DNA of 23,272 nucleotides from a virus (IMGVR_UViG_3300021182_000034:1-23272), one strand, 5' to 3'. Positions 5,164 to 13,538 are shown, counted from the stretch's first letter. The notes: generated by a model not told the origin, from the letters alone. A program made the numbers and translations.

Positions 5164-5225
5164 GCATCATCCTGGTAATCTTTATCGTTATCCTAGTGAT
5201 CGTAGGTCTTAGAGTCTTGTTATGA
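5160..5225 (+). CDS. 21-residue transmembrane peptide
   Basis: ATG 5160 to TGA 5223-5225 encodes 21 residues. All but the first two, one glycine and one arginine are I, L, V or F, so the peptide is one transmembrane helix. The start overlaps the stop of the gene before (ATGA, 5160-5163), and the stop overlaps the start of the gene after by four bases (5222-5225). That exact fit between two genes, with no gap otherwise explained, is the main argument that it is translated. There is no separate ribosome binding site, so it would be made by termination-reinitiation. Function unknown; a membrane-protein partner is possible. Confidence 0.55.
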   Translation: MSIILVIFIVILVIVGLRVLL

Positions 5226-5413
5226 GCACGAAGCAGGGTATTAAACCGGCTACGAAGTCGGATAAGAAGATGTCGAAGAACCACATTAAGGCTGGCAAGA
5301 AGCTTCTCAAAGAGTCTTTGAAGTACAATAAGAAGCATATGGAAGACCATAAGGCTGAAGTTGTTAAAGTTAAAAAGCAATTAAAGAGTAAGTATTCGAC
5401 CACACGAACATAA
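5222..5413 (+). CDS. Lysine-rich small protein
   Basis: A 63-residue, strongly basic protein, with about one third lysine and scattered H, S, E and Q, predicted largely helical from residue 15 to 55. It starts within the stop of the 21-codon gene and ends nine bases before the terminase large subunit. The composition suggests binding to nucleic acid or an acidic protein. A packaging-accessory role near terminase is a guess from position only. Confidence 0.65.
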   Translation: MSTKQGIKPATKSDKKMSKNHIKAGKKLLKESLKYNKKHMEDHKAEVVKVKKQLKSKYSTTRT

Positions 5414-5422
5414 GGAGCCTGA

Positions 5423-6982
5423 ATGTTAGACGAGGCCCTAACCGAAGCTGAACATCTAGCTAAATTAAAGATAGCCCAACGCTGCCAGACCGACTTATAT
5501 TTCTTGTGTAAGTATATCCTTGGCTATTCCCTAATGACCGAAGCGGTCCATGGAGATCTCGCAGCCGTTACTCAGTCTCTTTTAGGTGGTGAGATCGGAG
5601 CTGTCTCAGAACACAAGCGCGAGGATACGAAAGATGGGCATACCTTCGGGGATCAATTCGATCCGAAGAAGAACTGTCTGCTTCTTTTAATGCCCCGAGG
5701 AACTTTCAAAAGTTCAGTCGTAACGATTGGCTTCTCTCTTCAGTGGATTCTAAGTAAGCCTGATGATCGGATTCTAATCGACTCTGAAACCTTCTCGAAG
5801 TCAAAAGCCTTCCTCTCAGAGATTAAGGGACACCTAGAATCAAACGAGAAGTTTAGGGATGTCTACCACACCATTCATGGTTCATACCCGGATTCGAATA
5901 AACGAGATGCCCTATGGAGTGACTCTCAGGTTAATATCTCAGCCCGTAAGAGACCTCGTAAGGAACCGACCTTCTCCTGCGCCGGGATCGACGTGACCAA
6001 GAACGGGATGCACTACGACCTTATTGTGATGGACGACCTCCACTCCGAGAAGAACGTCACCAATAAAGATCAGATCGAGCAGGTTAAGGATCATTACAAG
6101 CTGGCCTTCTCCCTATTAGATCCGGGCTGCCCCCTAATCGTGATTGGGACTCGCTGGGACTACAACGATGTCTACCAGCATATTCTAGATTATGAGATGA
6201 AACGATTTAACGTCATGGTTCGTAAGGCGATTCTAGATGACGGGAGCCTCCTCTTCCCGGAAAGATTAACCAAGGAGTTCCTTGATAACACCCGTGAGTC
6301 CCAGGGGTCTTATATTTTCTCTTGTCAGTATATGAACGAGCCGGTGGATAATGAGACGGCCACATTTAAAAGATCTTATATGAAGAGAGTCGACTGGGCT
6401 CTGGTTCAGGACCGACCCATAAACTGGTATATGATGGTCGACCCGTCTTTCGAAGGGCCGTATTCAGATTATGTAGCAGCCGTTCTTGCGGGGATGGACT
6501 CTAACCGCGAGATCTATGTTAAGGAAATCTTCAGGCAGAAGATGAACTATGCCGGGATTATTGATCTCTTATTTGATTGGTACGCGACCTACAATCCGAA
6601 GCAGATCGCCCTGGAGACAATTGCGGCGCAGAAGTCATTGCAGTATATGTTAAATGACGAGCAAAAACGTCGAGGGGCCTGGCTTCCCGTAACTGAGATC
6701 AAATCTAGATCTAAGTCTAAGGAAGAGCGTATCAGGGGCTTAGCACCTTATTATGAGTTCGGACACATCTATCACGTTAAACAGTGTTCCCAACTCGACG
6801 AACTAGAGTATGAACTCCTGCACTTCCCGAAGGGAAAGCATGACGACATCATTGACGCTCTCGCTACGATGCTTGAGATCGCTACCCCGCCTAACCACAA
6901 CACCATGTCGGAACAAAGCCGGGGTCGCAAGAAATATCTACAGGGGTTAAACAAGCCTCGCTCACCCGTAACAGGAATATAA
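5423..6982 (+). CDS. terL: Terminase large subunit
   Basis: A 519-residue DNA-packaging motor. The N-terminal ATPase shows a Walker A-like loop at residues 91-98 (P-R-G-T-F-K96-S-S), a Walker B strand ending in D-D-L (Y-D-L-I-V-M-D-D, 198-205), and a coupling-type motif I-G-T-R-W (241-245). The C-terminal RNase H-like nuclease has its acidic residues at D340 (M-M-V-D-P-S), E398 (A-L-E-T) and D474/D475 to D478 (K-H-D-D-I-I-D-A-L). This is the full two-domain length. It uses ATP to pump DNA into the prohead through the portal encoded next, and cuts the concatemer. AAGGAG is six bases before the ATG. A candidate small subunit is at 747-1205. Confidence 0.97.
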   Translation: MLDEALTEAEHLAKLKIAQRCQTDLYFLCKYILGYSLMTEAVHGDLAAVTQSLLGGEIGAVSEHKREDTKDGHTFGDQFDPKKNCLLLLMPRGTFKSSVVTIGFSLQWILSKPDDRILIDSETFSKSKAFLSEIKGHLESNEKFRDVYHTIHGSYPDSNKRDALWSDSQVNISARKRPRKEPTFSCAGIDVTKNGMHYDLIVMDDLHSEKNVTNKDQIEQVKDHYKLAFSLLDPGCPLIVIGTRWDYNDVYQHILDYEMKRFNVMVRKAILDDGSLLFPERLTKEFLDNTRESQGSYIFSCQYMNEPVDNETATFKRSYMKRVDWALVQDRPINWYMMVDPSFEGPYSDYVAAVLAGMDSNREIYVKEIFRQKMNYAGIIDLLFDWYATYNPKQIALETIAAQKSLQYMLNDEQKRRGAWLPVTEIKSRSKSKEERIRGLAPYYEFGHIYHVKQCSQLDELEYELLHFPKGKHDDIIDALATMLEIATPPNHNTMSEQSRGRKKYLQGLNKPRSPVTGI

Positions 6983-6991
6983 GGAACCAGA

Positions 6992-9277
6992 ATGGCATTA
7001 GATTCAGAGTTTGATTCATTAAGTCTATTAGAGCAAGAAGCTGCTCCTTATAATGCGATCTCGACATCTTATAATCCCGGCAAGCGTGAACGCGAAGTCC
7101 GTAGAATTATCTGGCAGCGATACTACGCCATGCAACTTGATTCGCTTCGTAAGGAAGCTGAGGGTGATTGGGTAGCGGCTGACCAGGCTTACCGTATGTG
7201 GGTACCTGAAGGTTCTCCTGACGACTGGCGAGCTAACCTCATGCTCCCTGATGCCTTCTCAGCGATTCAGGTACAGATGCAAGAAACTATCTCTCGTAAG
7301 TCACGCCCGGCTCTTGCCCGGACAACCGACTCTGACCGAGGCAGAGAGAAGTTTGCTAACGCAATTATGAAAACAAATATGGACCGGACTGGTTTCGACT
7401 ACCAGTTCTTCCAGGCTAAGCAAGCTGCCGCGATTCGTGGGACGGCTTTCCTTTGGGACTACTGGAGAACCGATAAGCGAATGATTAATGATGCTGTATC
7501 GGTAGACTCAGACGGTAAGATAACCTACAAGAAGAAGGAAGTCATTGATTTTGATGATGACTACGCCCAGTTTATTGAGAATGAGTTTGTCTTTATCGAC
7601 CCGGCTGCTCACCACATGGAGGACGCGATTGACGCTATCGTCCGCCAGGTTATGCACATCGACGAGTTTAGGAGAGTCTTTGGGAACAACCCTGATTATA
7701 TAAACATCGACATGGTGAAGGCCGGTGGTGACACCTCGTCTAAGGGTTTCTTCAAGCAGCAGAAGGACATGACAACCTATGACGTTGAAGTCCTGCGGTA
7801 CTGGAACCGAGCTAACGACCAATACTGGATGATGGCGAACAACGTAGTTGTCCGTACGGGTAATATGCCCTCGAAGCACAAAGAGATTCCTTTGGTTGCG
7901 GTTTATCAGTACCAGATCCCCGGTAGATTCTGGGGTATGGGTATTCCGAAAGTTATTTGGAACCTCACCGAAGAGCGCAGATCTATTCGTAACCTGAACC
8001 TCGACCGCCAGAAGATGCAGATCAATAAGATGTTCTTAGTTAATGACCTATTCGACATTGACGAAGAGGAAGCCGTCGTACGTCCTCACGGATTTATCCG
8101 GGTAAATGCTCAGGGTCAGCCCCTATCGAGTGTGATGCAGCCCCTAGAGTACGGCGATGTCGCCCCGTCTTACTTCCAGACCGAGGAGATCTTATTAGAT
8201 GACATCCGTAGAGCTACCGGTATTAACGATCCGGCCGAGTCCAACCCGTCTGGCGGTACCGCGACCGAGGCAGCGATCTTAAAAGAGTCTGCCGTGAAGC
8301 GAATCAACCTTATCTCCGAGCTCCAGGAGATGGACTCCCTTACCCGACTGGGTAGGCTTAAGTGGTCGAACATTCAATTCTTCTATCCCGTACCGAGACT
8401 TGAGAAATTATTTGAGGATGGTGAAGAGAAGACTAAGAAGATCTACCGTAACATCACCACTAAGGGACAAGAGTTCAGCCTACAAGTCGACGAGAGTGGT
8501 AAGAAGTCTCTGATGGTTAATGATATTGCCGGATCGACCAGTTTCAAGCTCGATAAGACCTACGCTACCTTTATGGGTGGAGACTACGATGTCACGATGG
8601 ATGCCGACGCTTTCGCTACGGCTCACGTATCTAAAGCCGTTCAGCAGTCTAAGATCACTGAGATGCTCTCGATCGTTGCTGGTCAGGTAGCTTGGATGTC
8701 ACAACTCGACCCGAATAAGAGTATGAACCGATACTTAGAAGTTATGCAGGAGAACCCTGATGACTGGATGAAGGGTAACGGTAAGAGCCCTGATGAGTGG
8801 CGACAACTCGCTGATTGGGAGAATACCATCATGGCTCAGGGCCAGCCTCTCTCCCCGACTGAGGATGCCACCACCGATCACACCACCGAGCACTTACAAT
8901 TCACCAAGACCAAAGCCTTTGATGAACTCTCGATGCCGATTAAAAAATTATTCCAGCTTCATATTATGGGTGAGGACAAGAACAACCCAGCTTCTAATGG
9001 TGGTGCCGGTCAGATGAACCCGAGCTTCGGACAAGAGCCTATCCCACCTGATGGTCCTGTACCCTCTCTAGGGACTCCACAAGGCCCAGGACAAGTTCAG
9101 CCCGGCCAAGGACCAATTCCCGGTCAGAGTGCTCCTATAGGCTCTCCTGTGGCCGCCCAGGGTGGCCCTATGCAAGCACCCAACCCAATGCAAATGCAGG
9201 GTGGCCCATCACGCGGTCCCGTTCAGAACGTCCAGGTAGCTGACATTGGTGCCTCAAATACCGGCCAAAGTAGATAG
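6992..9277 (+). CDS. Portal protein
   Basis: A 761-residue protein directly after the terminase, nine bases downstream with an AAGGAA site. It has the features of a phage portal: a helical N-terminus, a mixed wing region, and the segment around residues 420-435 with G-G-T-A-T-E-A-A-I-L. That T-A-T-E helix start is common in portals of the P22-related and similar families. The last 95 residues, from about 670, are almost only P, G, Q, N, M and S and are likely flexible. Portals form the dodecameric ring at one capsid vertex that binds terminase and later the tail. The large size and the PGQ tail are on the long side for the family. High confidence from position and motif. Confidence 0.92.
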   Translation: MALDSEFDSLSLLEQEAAPYNAISTSYNPGKREREVRRIIWQRYYAMQLDSLRKEAEGDWVAADQAYRMWVPEGSPDDWRANLMLPDAFSAIQVQMQETISRKSRPALARTTDSDRGREKFANAIMKTNMDRTGFDYQFFQAKQAAAIRGTAFLWDYWRTDKRMINDAVSVDSDGKITYKKKEVIDFDDDYAQFIENEFVFIDPAAHHMEDAIDAIVRQVMHIDEFRRVFGNNPDYINIDMVKAGGDTSSKGFFKQQKDMTTYDVEVLRYWNRANDQYWMMANNVVVRTGNMPSKHKEIPLVAVYQYQIPGRFWGMGIPKVIWNLTEERRSIRNLNLDRQKMQINKMFLVNDLFDIDEEEAVVRPHGFIRVNAQGQPLSSVMQPLEYGDVAPSYFQTEEILLDDIRRATGINDPAESNPSGGTATEAAILKESAVKRINLISELQEMDSLTRLGRLKWSNIQFFYPVPRLEKLFEDGEEKTKKIYRNITTKGQEFSLQVDESGKKSLMVNDIAGSTSFKLDKTYATFMGGDYDVTMDADAFATAHVSKAVQQSKITEMLSIVAGQVAWMSQLDPNKSMNRYLEVMQENPDDWMKGNGKSPDEWRQLADWENTIMAQGQPLSPTEDATTDHTTEHLQFTKTKAFDELSMPIKKLFQLHIMGEDKNNPASNGGAGQMNPSFGQEPIPPDGPVPSLGTPQGPGQVQPGQGPIPGQSAPIGSPVAAQGGPMQAPNPMQMQGGPSRGPVQNVQVADIGASNTGQSR

Positions 9278-9323
9278 TTTCGAGATAGTTGACGCTCACT
9301 CCTAGATTGCTCAAGATAAGGTT

Positions 9324-9554
9324 ATGAGACTTACGAAGAACGATCGTCTTTTACTTGTCAACTTATACGAGTCCGACGAGTACAAGGCCCTACGAAAGAT
9401 GCTTTCCCAACAGCAGTTACAAATTGCTCAGGAGAGTATTTTCTCTGAGGACATGAAAGCAGTAGGTTATCATCACGGCCAAGTTCAGATGATCCGATGG
9501 CTAGACGATGCAGTTAAGTCCAATTATAAACGTCATAAGAAGGGGAAAACCTAA
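9324..9554 (+). CDS. Small helical protein following portal
   Basis: A 76-residue protein, rich in L, K, Q and E and predicted fully helical, with a basic end (K-R-H-K-K-G-K). Small proteins of this type, with a short G-x-x-x-G-x-x-x-x-I/L helix in the second half, are commonly coded between portal and scaffold or capsid genes. Their role is not established. TAAGG lies shortly before the ATG. The stop TAA overlaps the next ATG by one base (TAATG). Confidence 0.7.
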   Translation: MRLTKNDRLLLVNLYESDEYKALRKMLSQQQLQIAQESIFSEDMKAVGYHHGQVQMIRWLDDAVKSNYKRHKKGKT

Positions 9555-9802
9555 TGGCAGATCAAGTAGGGTCGCTTACTCAGAATTACAAGGATGATTC
9601 AGTTAGGGCTAATAACCAAACAAACAAGTCCAATTTTGCCGGAACGAAAGAGTGGCTAGGCGGTTCTAGCCAGATCTCAAACTTTGCCGGTGCAAAGGTC
9701 ACTAAGGGCTTTGGCCCCCAGGCTGGTTATCCCGGTCGTCACCCAGAGGGTGTAAAGGGCGGTAACTCAGACTTCCCCAAGGGCGAAACGAACAGTATGT
9801 AG
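9554..9802 (+). CDS. Low-complexity Gly/Asn/Lys-rich small protein
   Basis: An 82-residue protein with few hydrophobic residues and much G, N, S, K and Q, probably disordered. It contains an internal repeat: S-N-F-A-G-T-K at about 26-32 and S-N-F-A-G-A-K at about 42-48. It has a one-base overlap with the gene before, whose 3' end (AAGGGG, about 9541-9546) provides the ribosome binding site. Location between portal and scaffold makes a minor virion or assembly role plausible. No family is recognised. Confidence 0.65.
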   Translation: MADQVGSLTQNYKDDSVRANNQTNKSNFAGTKEWLGGSSQISNFAGAKVTKGFGPQAGYPGRHPEGVKGGNSDFPKGETNSM

Positions 9803-9809
9803 TTGGTCA

Positions 9810-9847
9810 GGGGGCTCCCCGGAGCCTCCAAACCAGTTTCTAACTGG
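9810..9847 (+). terminator. Tandem hairpins between portal group and scaffold
   Basis: Two adjacent hairpins follow the stop at 9802. The first (9810-9829) has eight or nine base pairs, GGGGGCTC with GAGCCTCC including one G-U pair. The second (9833-9847) is CCAGTT-TCT-AACTGG. No strong T run follows. It could be a weak or factor-dependent terminator, or an RNA-processing and stability site that sets the higher expression of scaffold and capsid relative to portal. Confidence 0.4.
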
Positions 9848-9912
9848 GCAATAGAAGTAAGGAAACTAGTTTAGTGAATTAAAACTCTAAATTAGACTGA
9901 AAGGAACACAAC

Positions 9913-10734
9913 ATGGCAGCACCCGAAACCGAGTCGAAAGAGTTGGATCAAGATGAAATCATCGAAGAGGAGGTAGAAAGCTCGGAAGAGCAAGACGAAA
10001 CCTTGGAAGATGAAAGTCTTGAAGAAGACTTGGGAGATGAAACGGAAGAGGAAGAAGCGCAACCATCGTTTGACAGGGCATTTACTCAATTTCAAGGTGA
10101 AACCGTTGAAGAGTACGCCAAGAATTTAGAAGAAGGTTATCGGAACACATCCAAAGAGGGATTACGCCTGTCAGCTACCAATAAGGAGCTCGAAGTACGC
10201 GTCAATCAGCTCATGGCTGCTGTTGCTAAGAACCCCGAGCTAGCCGCTACCTTAAATGCAACCCAAGATAACAAGCCCGCCGCGCCCAGCGCAGCAATGG
10301 CTGACCCTGCTCTAGCTTATTTTAAATCTGAGTTTGAAGCGAAGATGGTGAAAGAGTACGACTCGTTCGTAGACGAACACCCTGAACTTACCTCAGACGA
10401 AACATTAGCTAACAAAGTCAACCAACGGCTTGCGAACTTCAGAAACGTAATTTTCGAGACTGAAGGACGACAGATTGGAATGCAGGAAGGGCTAGAGATG
10501 GCTTGGACATCACTTGGCTTACCATTAACCGAATCTAAACAGGAGGCTACCGCTATGGCAGTTAAATCACAGGCTTCGCAGCCACGTAAACAAGGTGGAA
10601 AGCCCACCGTAGCAGCGAGCAGATCTCAGTTCTCTGATGATCAAGTTGAGTTCGCACGACGACTCTACCCAGGACTCTCAACCGAGGACTTGGAAAAGAA
10701 GTTAAGCGAAAACCTTGCAGCGACCACCGCTTAA
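9913..10734 (+). CDS. Head scaffolding protein
   Basis: A 273-residue protein placed between portal and capsid genes, with AAGGAA before the ATG. Residues 1-55 are extremely acidic (runs of E and D), then helices alternate with an Ala/Pro-rich stretch (about 115-140). The C-terminal 60 residues are basic (K, R, Q) and end in a helix. A charged N-terminus with a helical, basic C-terminus that docks on the capsid protein is the standard layout of phage scaffolds, which guide prohead assembly and are then expelled. No protease domain or serine-protease motif is seen, so it appears to be scaffold only. The assignment rests on position and composition. Confidence 0.85.
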   Translation: MAAPETESKELDQDEIIEEEVESSEEQDETLEDESLEEDLGDETEEEEAQPSFDRAFTQFQGETVEEYAKNLEEGYRNTSKEGLRLSATNKELEVRVNQLMAAVAKNPELAATLNATQDNKPAAPSAAMADPALAYFKSEFEAKMVKEYDSFVDEHPELTSDETLANKVNQRLANFRNVIFETEGRQIGMQEGLEMAWTSLGLPLTESKQEATAMAVKSQASQPRKQGGKPTVAASRSQFSDDQVEFARRLYPGLSTEDLEKKLSENLAATTA

Positions 10735-10739
10735 GTGGC

Positions 10740-10768
10740 TTGACCATTAGGTCATCTAACTATTAACT
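10740..10768 (+). promoter_or_regulatory. Candidate promoter before the decoration and capsid genes
   Basis: TTGACC (10740-10745, five of six matches to -35) is followed by TTAACT at 17 bases or TATTAA at 15 bases, both poor -10 elements. The same stretch forms a small hairpin, TGACC-ATTA-GGTCA (10741-10754). It sits in the 53-base gap between scaffold and decoration genes, where extra transcription would raise capsid output. Weak evidence. Confidence 0.25.
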
Positions 10769-10787
10769 CTTTTGGAGAAACTAAATT

Positions 10788-11246
10788 ATGGCAACCTATA
10801 TCCGACCCGTTGGGCGGCTTGGCGGTCACTACAACACTGGTTCTTTTGACCTCGTTGTAAAAGCCAATACTACGATCACCCAAGGTGACTTCGTGAGTGT
10901 TGACTCGACTGGTTACGCTATTCCCTCCACTAGTGGACGTATCTGGGGTGTTGCAGCCGGGACTGTTGTTCAGGGTGCTACGGCTACTCTGACTGTTAAG
11001 GTCACTGTTGATCCCATGAACGTCTACTTAGTTCCCGTCTCAGGTACAGCTCTTACCCAGGCTAGTGTTGGTGAATACTTCACCCTTACTGGTGGTACTG
11101 GTGCTCAGCAGATTACGTCCAGTTCGGCTTCTAGCACGACTGGTCAGGTCTACTGCATCAACTACACTGGTGGTGTTGACCCCGTTCGTTCTAACGCTGG
11201 CTATGCCCAGGTCGTTATTGCTCAGTCCCCGTTCGCGATTTCGTAG
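10788..11246 (+). CDS. Probable capsid decoration (head stabilisation) protein
   Basis: A 152-residue, beta-rich protein of T, V, G and S with almost no lysine, acid or helix-forming stretches. It lies between scaffold and major capsid genes, the usual place for head-decoration proteins. The N-terminus (I-R-P-V-G-R-L-G-G-H-Y), followed by V-K-A-N-T-T-I-T-Q-G-D-F-V, resembles small trimer-forming decoration folds in which a D-F-V strand begins the barrel. TTGGAGA lies about 12 bases before the ATG. It would bind at capsid three-fold sites after expansion. Another virion surface protein is possible. Confidence 0.65.
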   Translation: MATYIRPVGRLGGHYNTGSFDLVVKANTTITQGDFVSVDSTGYAIPSTSGRIWGVAAGTVVQGATATLTVKVTVDPMNVYLVPVSGTALTQASVGEYFTLTGGTGAQQITSSSASSTTGQVYCINYTGGVDPVRSNAGYAQVVIAQSPFAIS

Positions 11247-11282
11247 ACTATTTAACAAACTTAACATCAGGAGATTACCGCT

Positions 11283-12224
11283 ATGGCAGGTACAACCTCA
11301 CAACGACCAGCATGGCCTGATGTTCTCGATCCTAGTTTCCGTCTCATCTATGGCGAGGAACTGAAGCAGATTCCGACGAAGTACAACACTTTGTTCAACA
11401 TCCAGACTTCAGACCGTCAGCTTGAGAAGGACAGCTCGGCATCAGGACTCAGCAAGCTAGTCGTAAAAGGCGAAGGAGATGCGATCACGTACGAAGACGC
11501 GCTTCTTGGTTATTCAGTAACTTACACACACATTACCCGAGCTCTGGGTTCCCAGATTACTCTCGAAATGTGGCAGGACGACCAGTTCAACGTGATGAAG
11601 CGTCGTCCACGCGACTTGGCTTACGCTAAGATGCGAACCCTTGAGCAGTTCTGTGCTGACATCTTTAATGGTGGCTTCACTCTCGGTGGAACAGGCTTAG
11701 CCCTCTTCACCGGTGGAGACGCAGTTGCTCTGTTCTCGACAGCTCACCCTCGTAAGGATGGTGGTGCTAACCAGTCTAACTACACTACTGGTGACTTGGC
11801 CGAAGATACCTTAGAGAATGCTCTCGTTGCGATGCGTCAGACGCTCGACGACAAGGGACAGCTCCAGTTGATTCAGCCTGATGTTCTCGTAGTTCCCCCG
11901 GCCTTGGAGAAAGAAGCTCGTATTCTTTTGAACTCGCAGGGTAGGACTGGTACCGCTAACAACGATGTCAACCCGTACGAAGGGGCTTTGCGCCTCGTAG
12001 TCTGGGATTACCTTGGCTCGGCTGCTGGTGGTTCGGACACGGCTTGGTTCATCATGGACTCTAAGTTCCACAAGCTAAACTACTTCGATCGTGCAGACCA
12101 GGGCATTGAAGGTCCTGACTATGACTTCGATACTAAGACGGCCAAGTGGTCTACCTTAGTTCGTAGCTCGGTCGGTTGGAGTGACTGGCGTGGTGTTTAC
12201 GGTTCGAAGGGTGATAACTCTTAA
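11283..12224 (+). CDS. Major capsid protein, Mu gpT-like HK97 fold
   Basis: A 313-residue protein following the scaffold and decoration genes, with AGGAG ten bases upstream. The N-terminal arm (L-D-P-S-F-R, then I-P-T-K-Y-N-T-L-F) leads to a long spine-type helix region (about residues 100-130). Next come the L-F-S-T-A-H-P-R-K-D-G-G segment (about 155-170) and V-L-V-V-P-P-A-L-E-K-E-A. These are features of the Mu gpT-like group of HK97-fold capsid proteins, which are about 300 residues long. No N-terminal protease delta domain is evident. It forms the icosahedral shell. Confidence 0.9.
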   Translation: MAGTTSQRPAWPDVLDPSFRLIYGEELKQIPTKYNTLFNIQTSDRQLEKDSSASGLSKLVVKGEGDAITYEDALLGYSVTYTHITRALGSQITLEMWQDDQFNVMKRRPRDLAYAKMRTLEQFCADIFNGGFTLGGTGLALFTGGDAVALFSTAHPRKDGGANQSNYTTGDLAEDTLENALVAMRQTLDDKGQLQLIQPDVLVVPPALEKEARILLNSQGRTGTANNDVNPYEGALRLVVWDYLGSAAGGSDTAWFIMDSKFHKLNYFDRADQGIEGPDYDFDTKTAKWSTLVRSSVGWSDWRGVYGSKGDNS

Positions 12225-12257
12225 TCCGTTCCTTTAACAACTAACGTCTAGGTAAGT

Positions 12258-12300
12258 TGAGGGGCCGTTAGGCTTCCCCATAGGGTGGATTAACCCCTCA
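12258..12300 (+). other. Hairpin downstream of the major capsid gene
   Basis: TGAGGGG (12258-12264) pairs with CCCCTCA (12294-12300), with a smaller CCC-ATA-GGG stem inside the 29-base loop. No T run follows. It lies in the 101-base gap after the capsid stop and could stabilise the capsid mRNA 3' end or reduce read-through. Confidence 0.35.
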
Positions 12301-12325
12301 GCGATTCCTAGCATGGAGAAATACT

Positions 12326-13195
12326 ATGGCTTTAGGCGATAGACGCTACAAGTTCACGAAGGCAGCTTTCGGGCTCGCTAACTATAAAAATGAAAAAGAT
12401 ATTCTAAAGTTCTCATTCGGTTATACTGATTACCACAAGTTAGTAGCGGCCGGTACAGCGACATACGTTGGAAGTGCTATTGCAAGTTCATCTTCGGTAG
12501 TAACGATCGTCACAAGCGGTCTTACGCAGCCAGATGTTCCTCGCGTCTTAACGATTACTCCGACCGGTACTACGGCTAACGTAGCTACCATGAGTGTCGT
12601 TGTTACGGGTACGAACGTAGAAGGTAAAGTTATCACTGATAGTTTCGCATTTGCAGCTACGGCTTCGACCGCGACTACTGGTAAGGCAGCCTTCAAGTCC
12701 ATTACCTCGGTTACGATTCCTAAGCAAAACGGTTCGGGTGTTACCTTCTCAATCGGTACCACGAACCAGCTAGGACTTAACCATCGCTTAATGACTGGTC
12801 AGTTCGGAATGCGCGTTATCATCGATAACGGTACTTCAACGCTTGGTTCTGGAGGTGGTATTAACGCCGTCCGTTCACACTCGTTCGACGCAGCTCCAAC
12901 GGTTGTTACTAACAACAGGTACATCGAGTTAAATAACATCACTCCGGTTACGACCCCTAATGGCACATACGCTTTCCGTATCGCCTACTACCTCTCGAAC
13001 TGGAACCTGGATGGTCAGGAAGGTTACGAGCAGTACTTCACTTCTACGTCTACTTCTAGCTCGACGACCTCGACCTCTACTACTACGTCGAATACTACGT
13101 CTACTTCGACTTCAACCTCGATTAGCTCAACCTCGACCTCTAGTACATCGAGCTCAACGTCTTCGACCTCTACATCAACAACGACGCTACCATAG
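12326..13195 (+). CDS. Beta-rich virion protein with Ser/Thr-only C-terminal tail
   Basis: A 289-residue protein with GGAG before the ATG. Residues 1-40 are basic with aromatic residues, then about 41-235 are beta-strand rich (T, V, S, G, A). The last roughly 50 residues (about 239-289) are nearly all S and T, with an occasional N or I, ending T-T-T-L-P. The tail is coded by mixed serine and threonine codons, so it is not a plain microsatellite. Such mucin-like S/T tails end structural proteins of many environmental phages. A head or head-surface structural role fits the position after the capsid gene. The S/T tail is a candidate for O-linked sugars (inference, see findings). It could also be a neck or fibre protein. 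Confidence 0.7.
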   Translation: MALGDRRYKFTKAAFGLANYKNEKDILKFSFGYTDYHKLVAAGTATYVGSAIASSSSVVTIVTSGLTQPDVPRVLTITPTGTTANVATMSVVVTGTNVEGKVITDSFAFAATASTATTGKAAFKSITSVTIPKQNGSGVTFSIGTTNQLGLNHRLMTGQFGMRVIIDNGTSTLGSGGGINAVRSHSFDAAPTVVTNNRYIELNNITPVTTPNGTYAFRIAYYLSNWNLDGQEGYEQYFTSTSTSSSTTSTSTTTSNTTSTSTSTSISSTSTSSTSSSTSSTSTSTTTLP

Positions 13196-13205
13196 GAGAT
13201 AACCA

Positions 13206-13535
13206 ATGAGTCGTGTTAAATCTACAAATGAATATGCTAGCTTTCAGGCAGGGTTTGACTCTCAATGGTTGCACATTAGCGCAGGGGCAACTGGTCGTAC
13301 TACGATCAGCCCCCGGCTTAATGAGCAGGTAACTCTGGGTAAGATTATCCTAAACACCGCTGGTACAACAACTCCGATTACATTGAGTGATAGTGTCAAC
13401 GGGATGATCGCGAGTATCAACGAATCGACTAACCCTACTCATCTCCCCTATTCGATTGCGACCAAGACAAATGCTTCGCTTTACATTGATAACGGCGGTG
13501 GTGCAGACCTTACCATCGTCTTTAAGAACCATTAG
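13206..13535 (+). CDS. Small beta-structured virion protein, copy 1 of a tandem pair
   Basis: A 109-residue protein with AGGAG eight bases before the ATG. It is rich in T, S, N, G and I, and has alternating short strands and no helix, membrane or catalytic motif. It aligns over its full length with the next gene: W-[LI]-H-I-x-A-G-x-T-G-R near residues 20-30, then L-S-D-S-x-N-G-[MV]-I-A-S (about 61-71) and S-L-Y-I-D-N-x-x-G-x-D-L-T-I-x-F near the end. The family type (small beta sandwich ending D-L-T-I-V-F) is frequent among phage structural gene sets. A decoration or fibre-associated role is likely but unproven. Confidence 0.7.
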   Translation: MSRVKSTNEYASFQAGFDSQWLHISAGATGRTTISPRLNEQVTLGKIILNTAGTTTPITLSDSVNGMIASINESTNPTHLPYSIATKTNASLYIDNGGGADLTIVFKNH

Positions 13536-13538
13536 ATC

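Noticed and set aside
9289-9317. TTGACG-17-CAAGAT as a promoter before the small gene at 9324
   Set aside because: The -10 matches at only three positions and the start site would fall on the ATG itself, leaving no room for the ribosome binding site.
13036-13192. Trinucleotide repeats in the Ser/Thr region as a CRISPR array or satellite
   Set aside because: The repeats are codons in an open frame with varied synonymous use, with no spacers or constant repeat unit.
13024-13206. Minus-strand frame rich in V, E and D opposite the Ser/Thr tail
   Set aside because: It is the mirror of the repetitive S/T codons, has no ribosome binding site, and runs against the operon.
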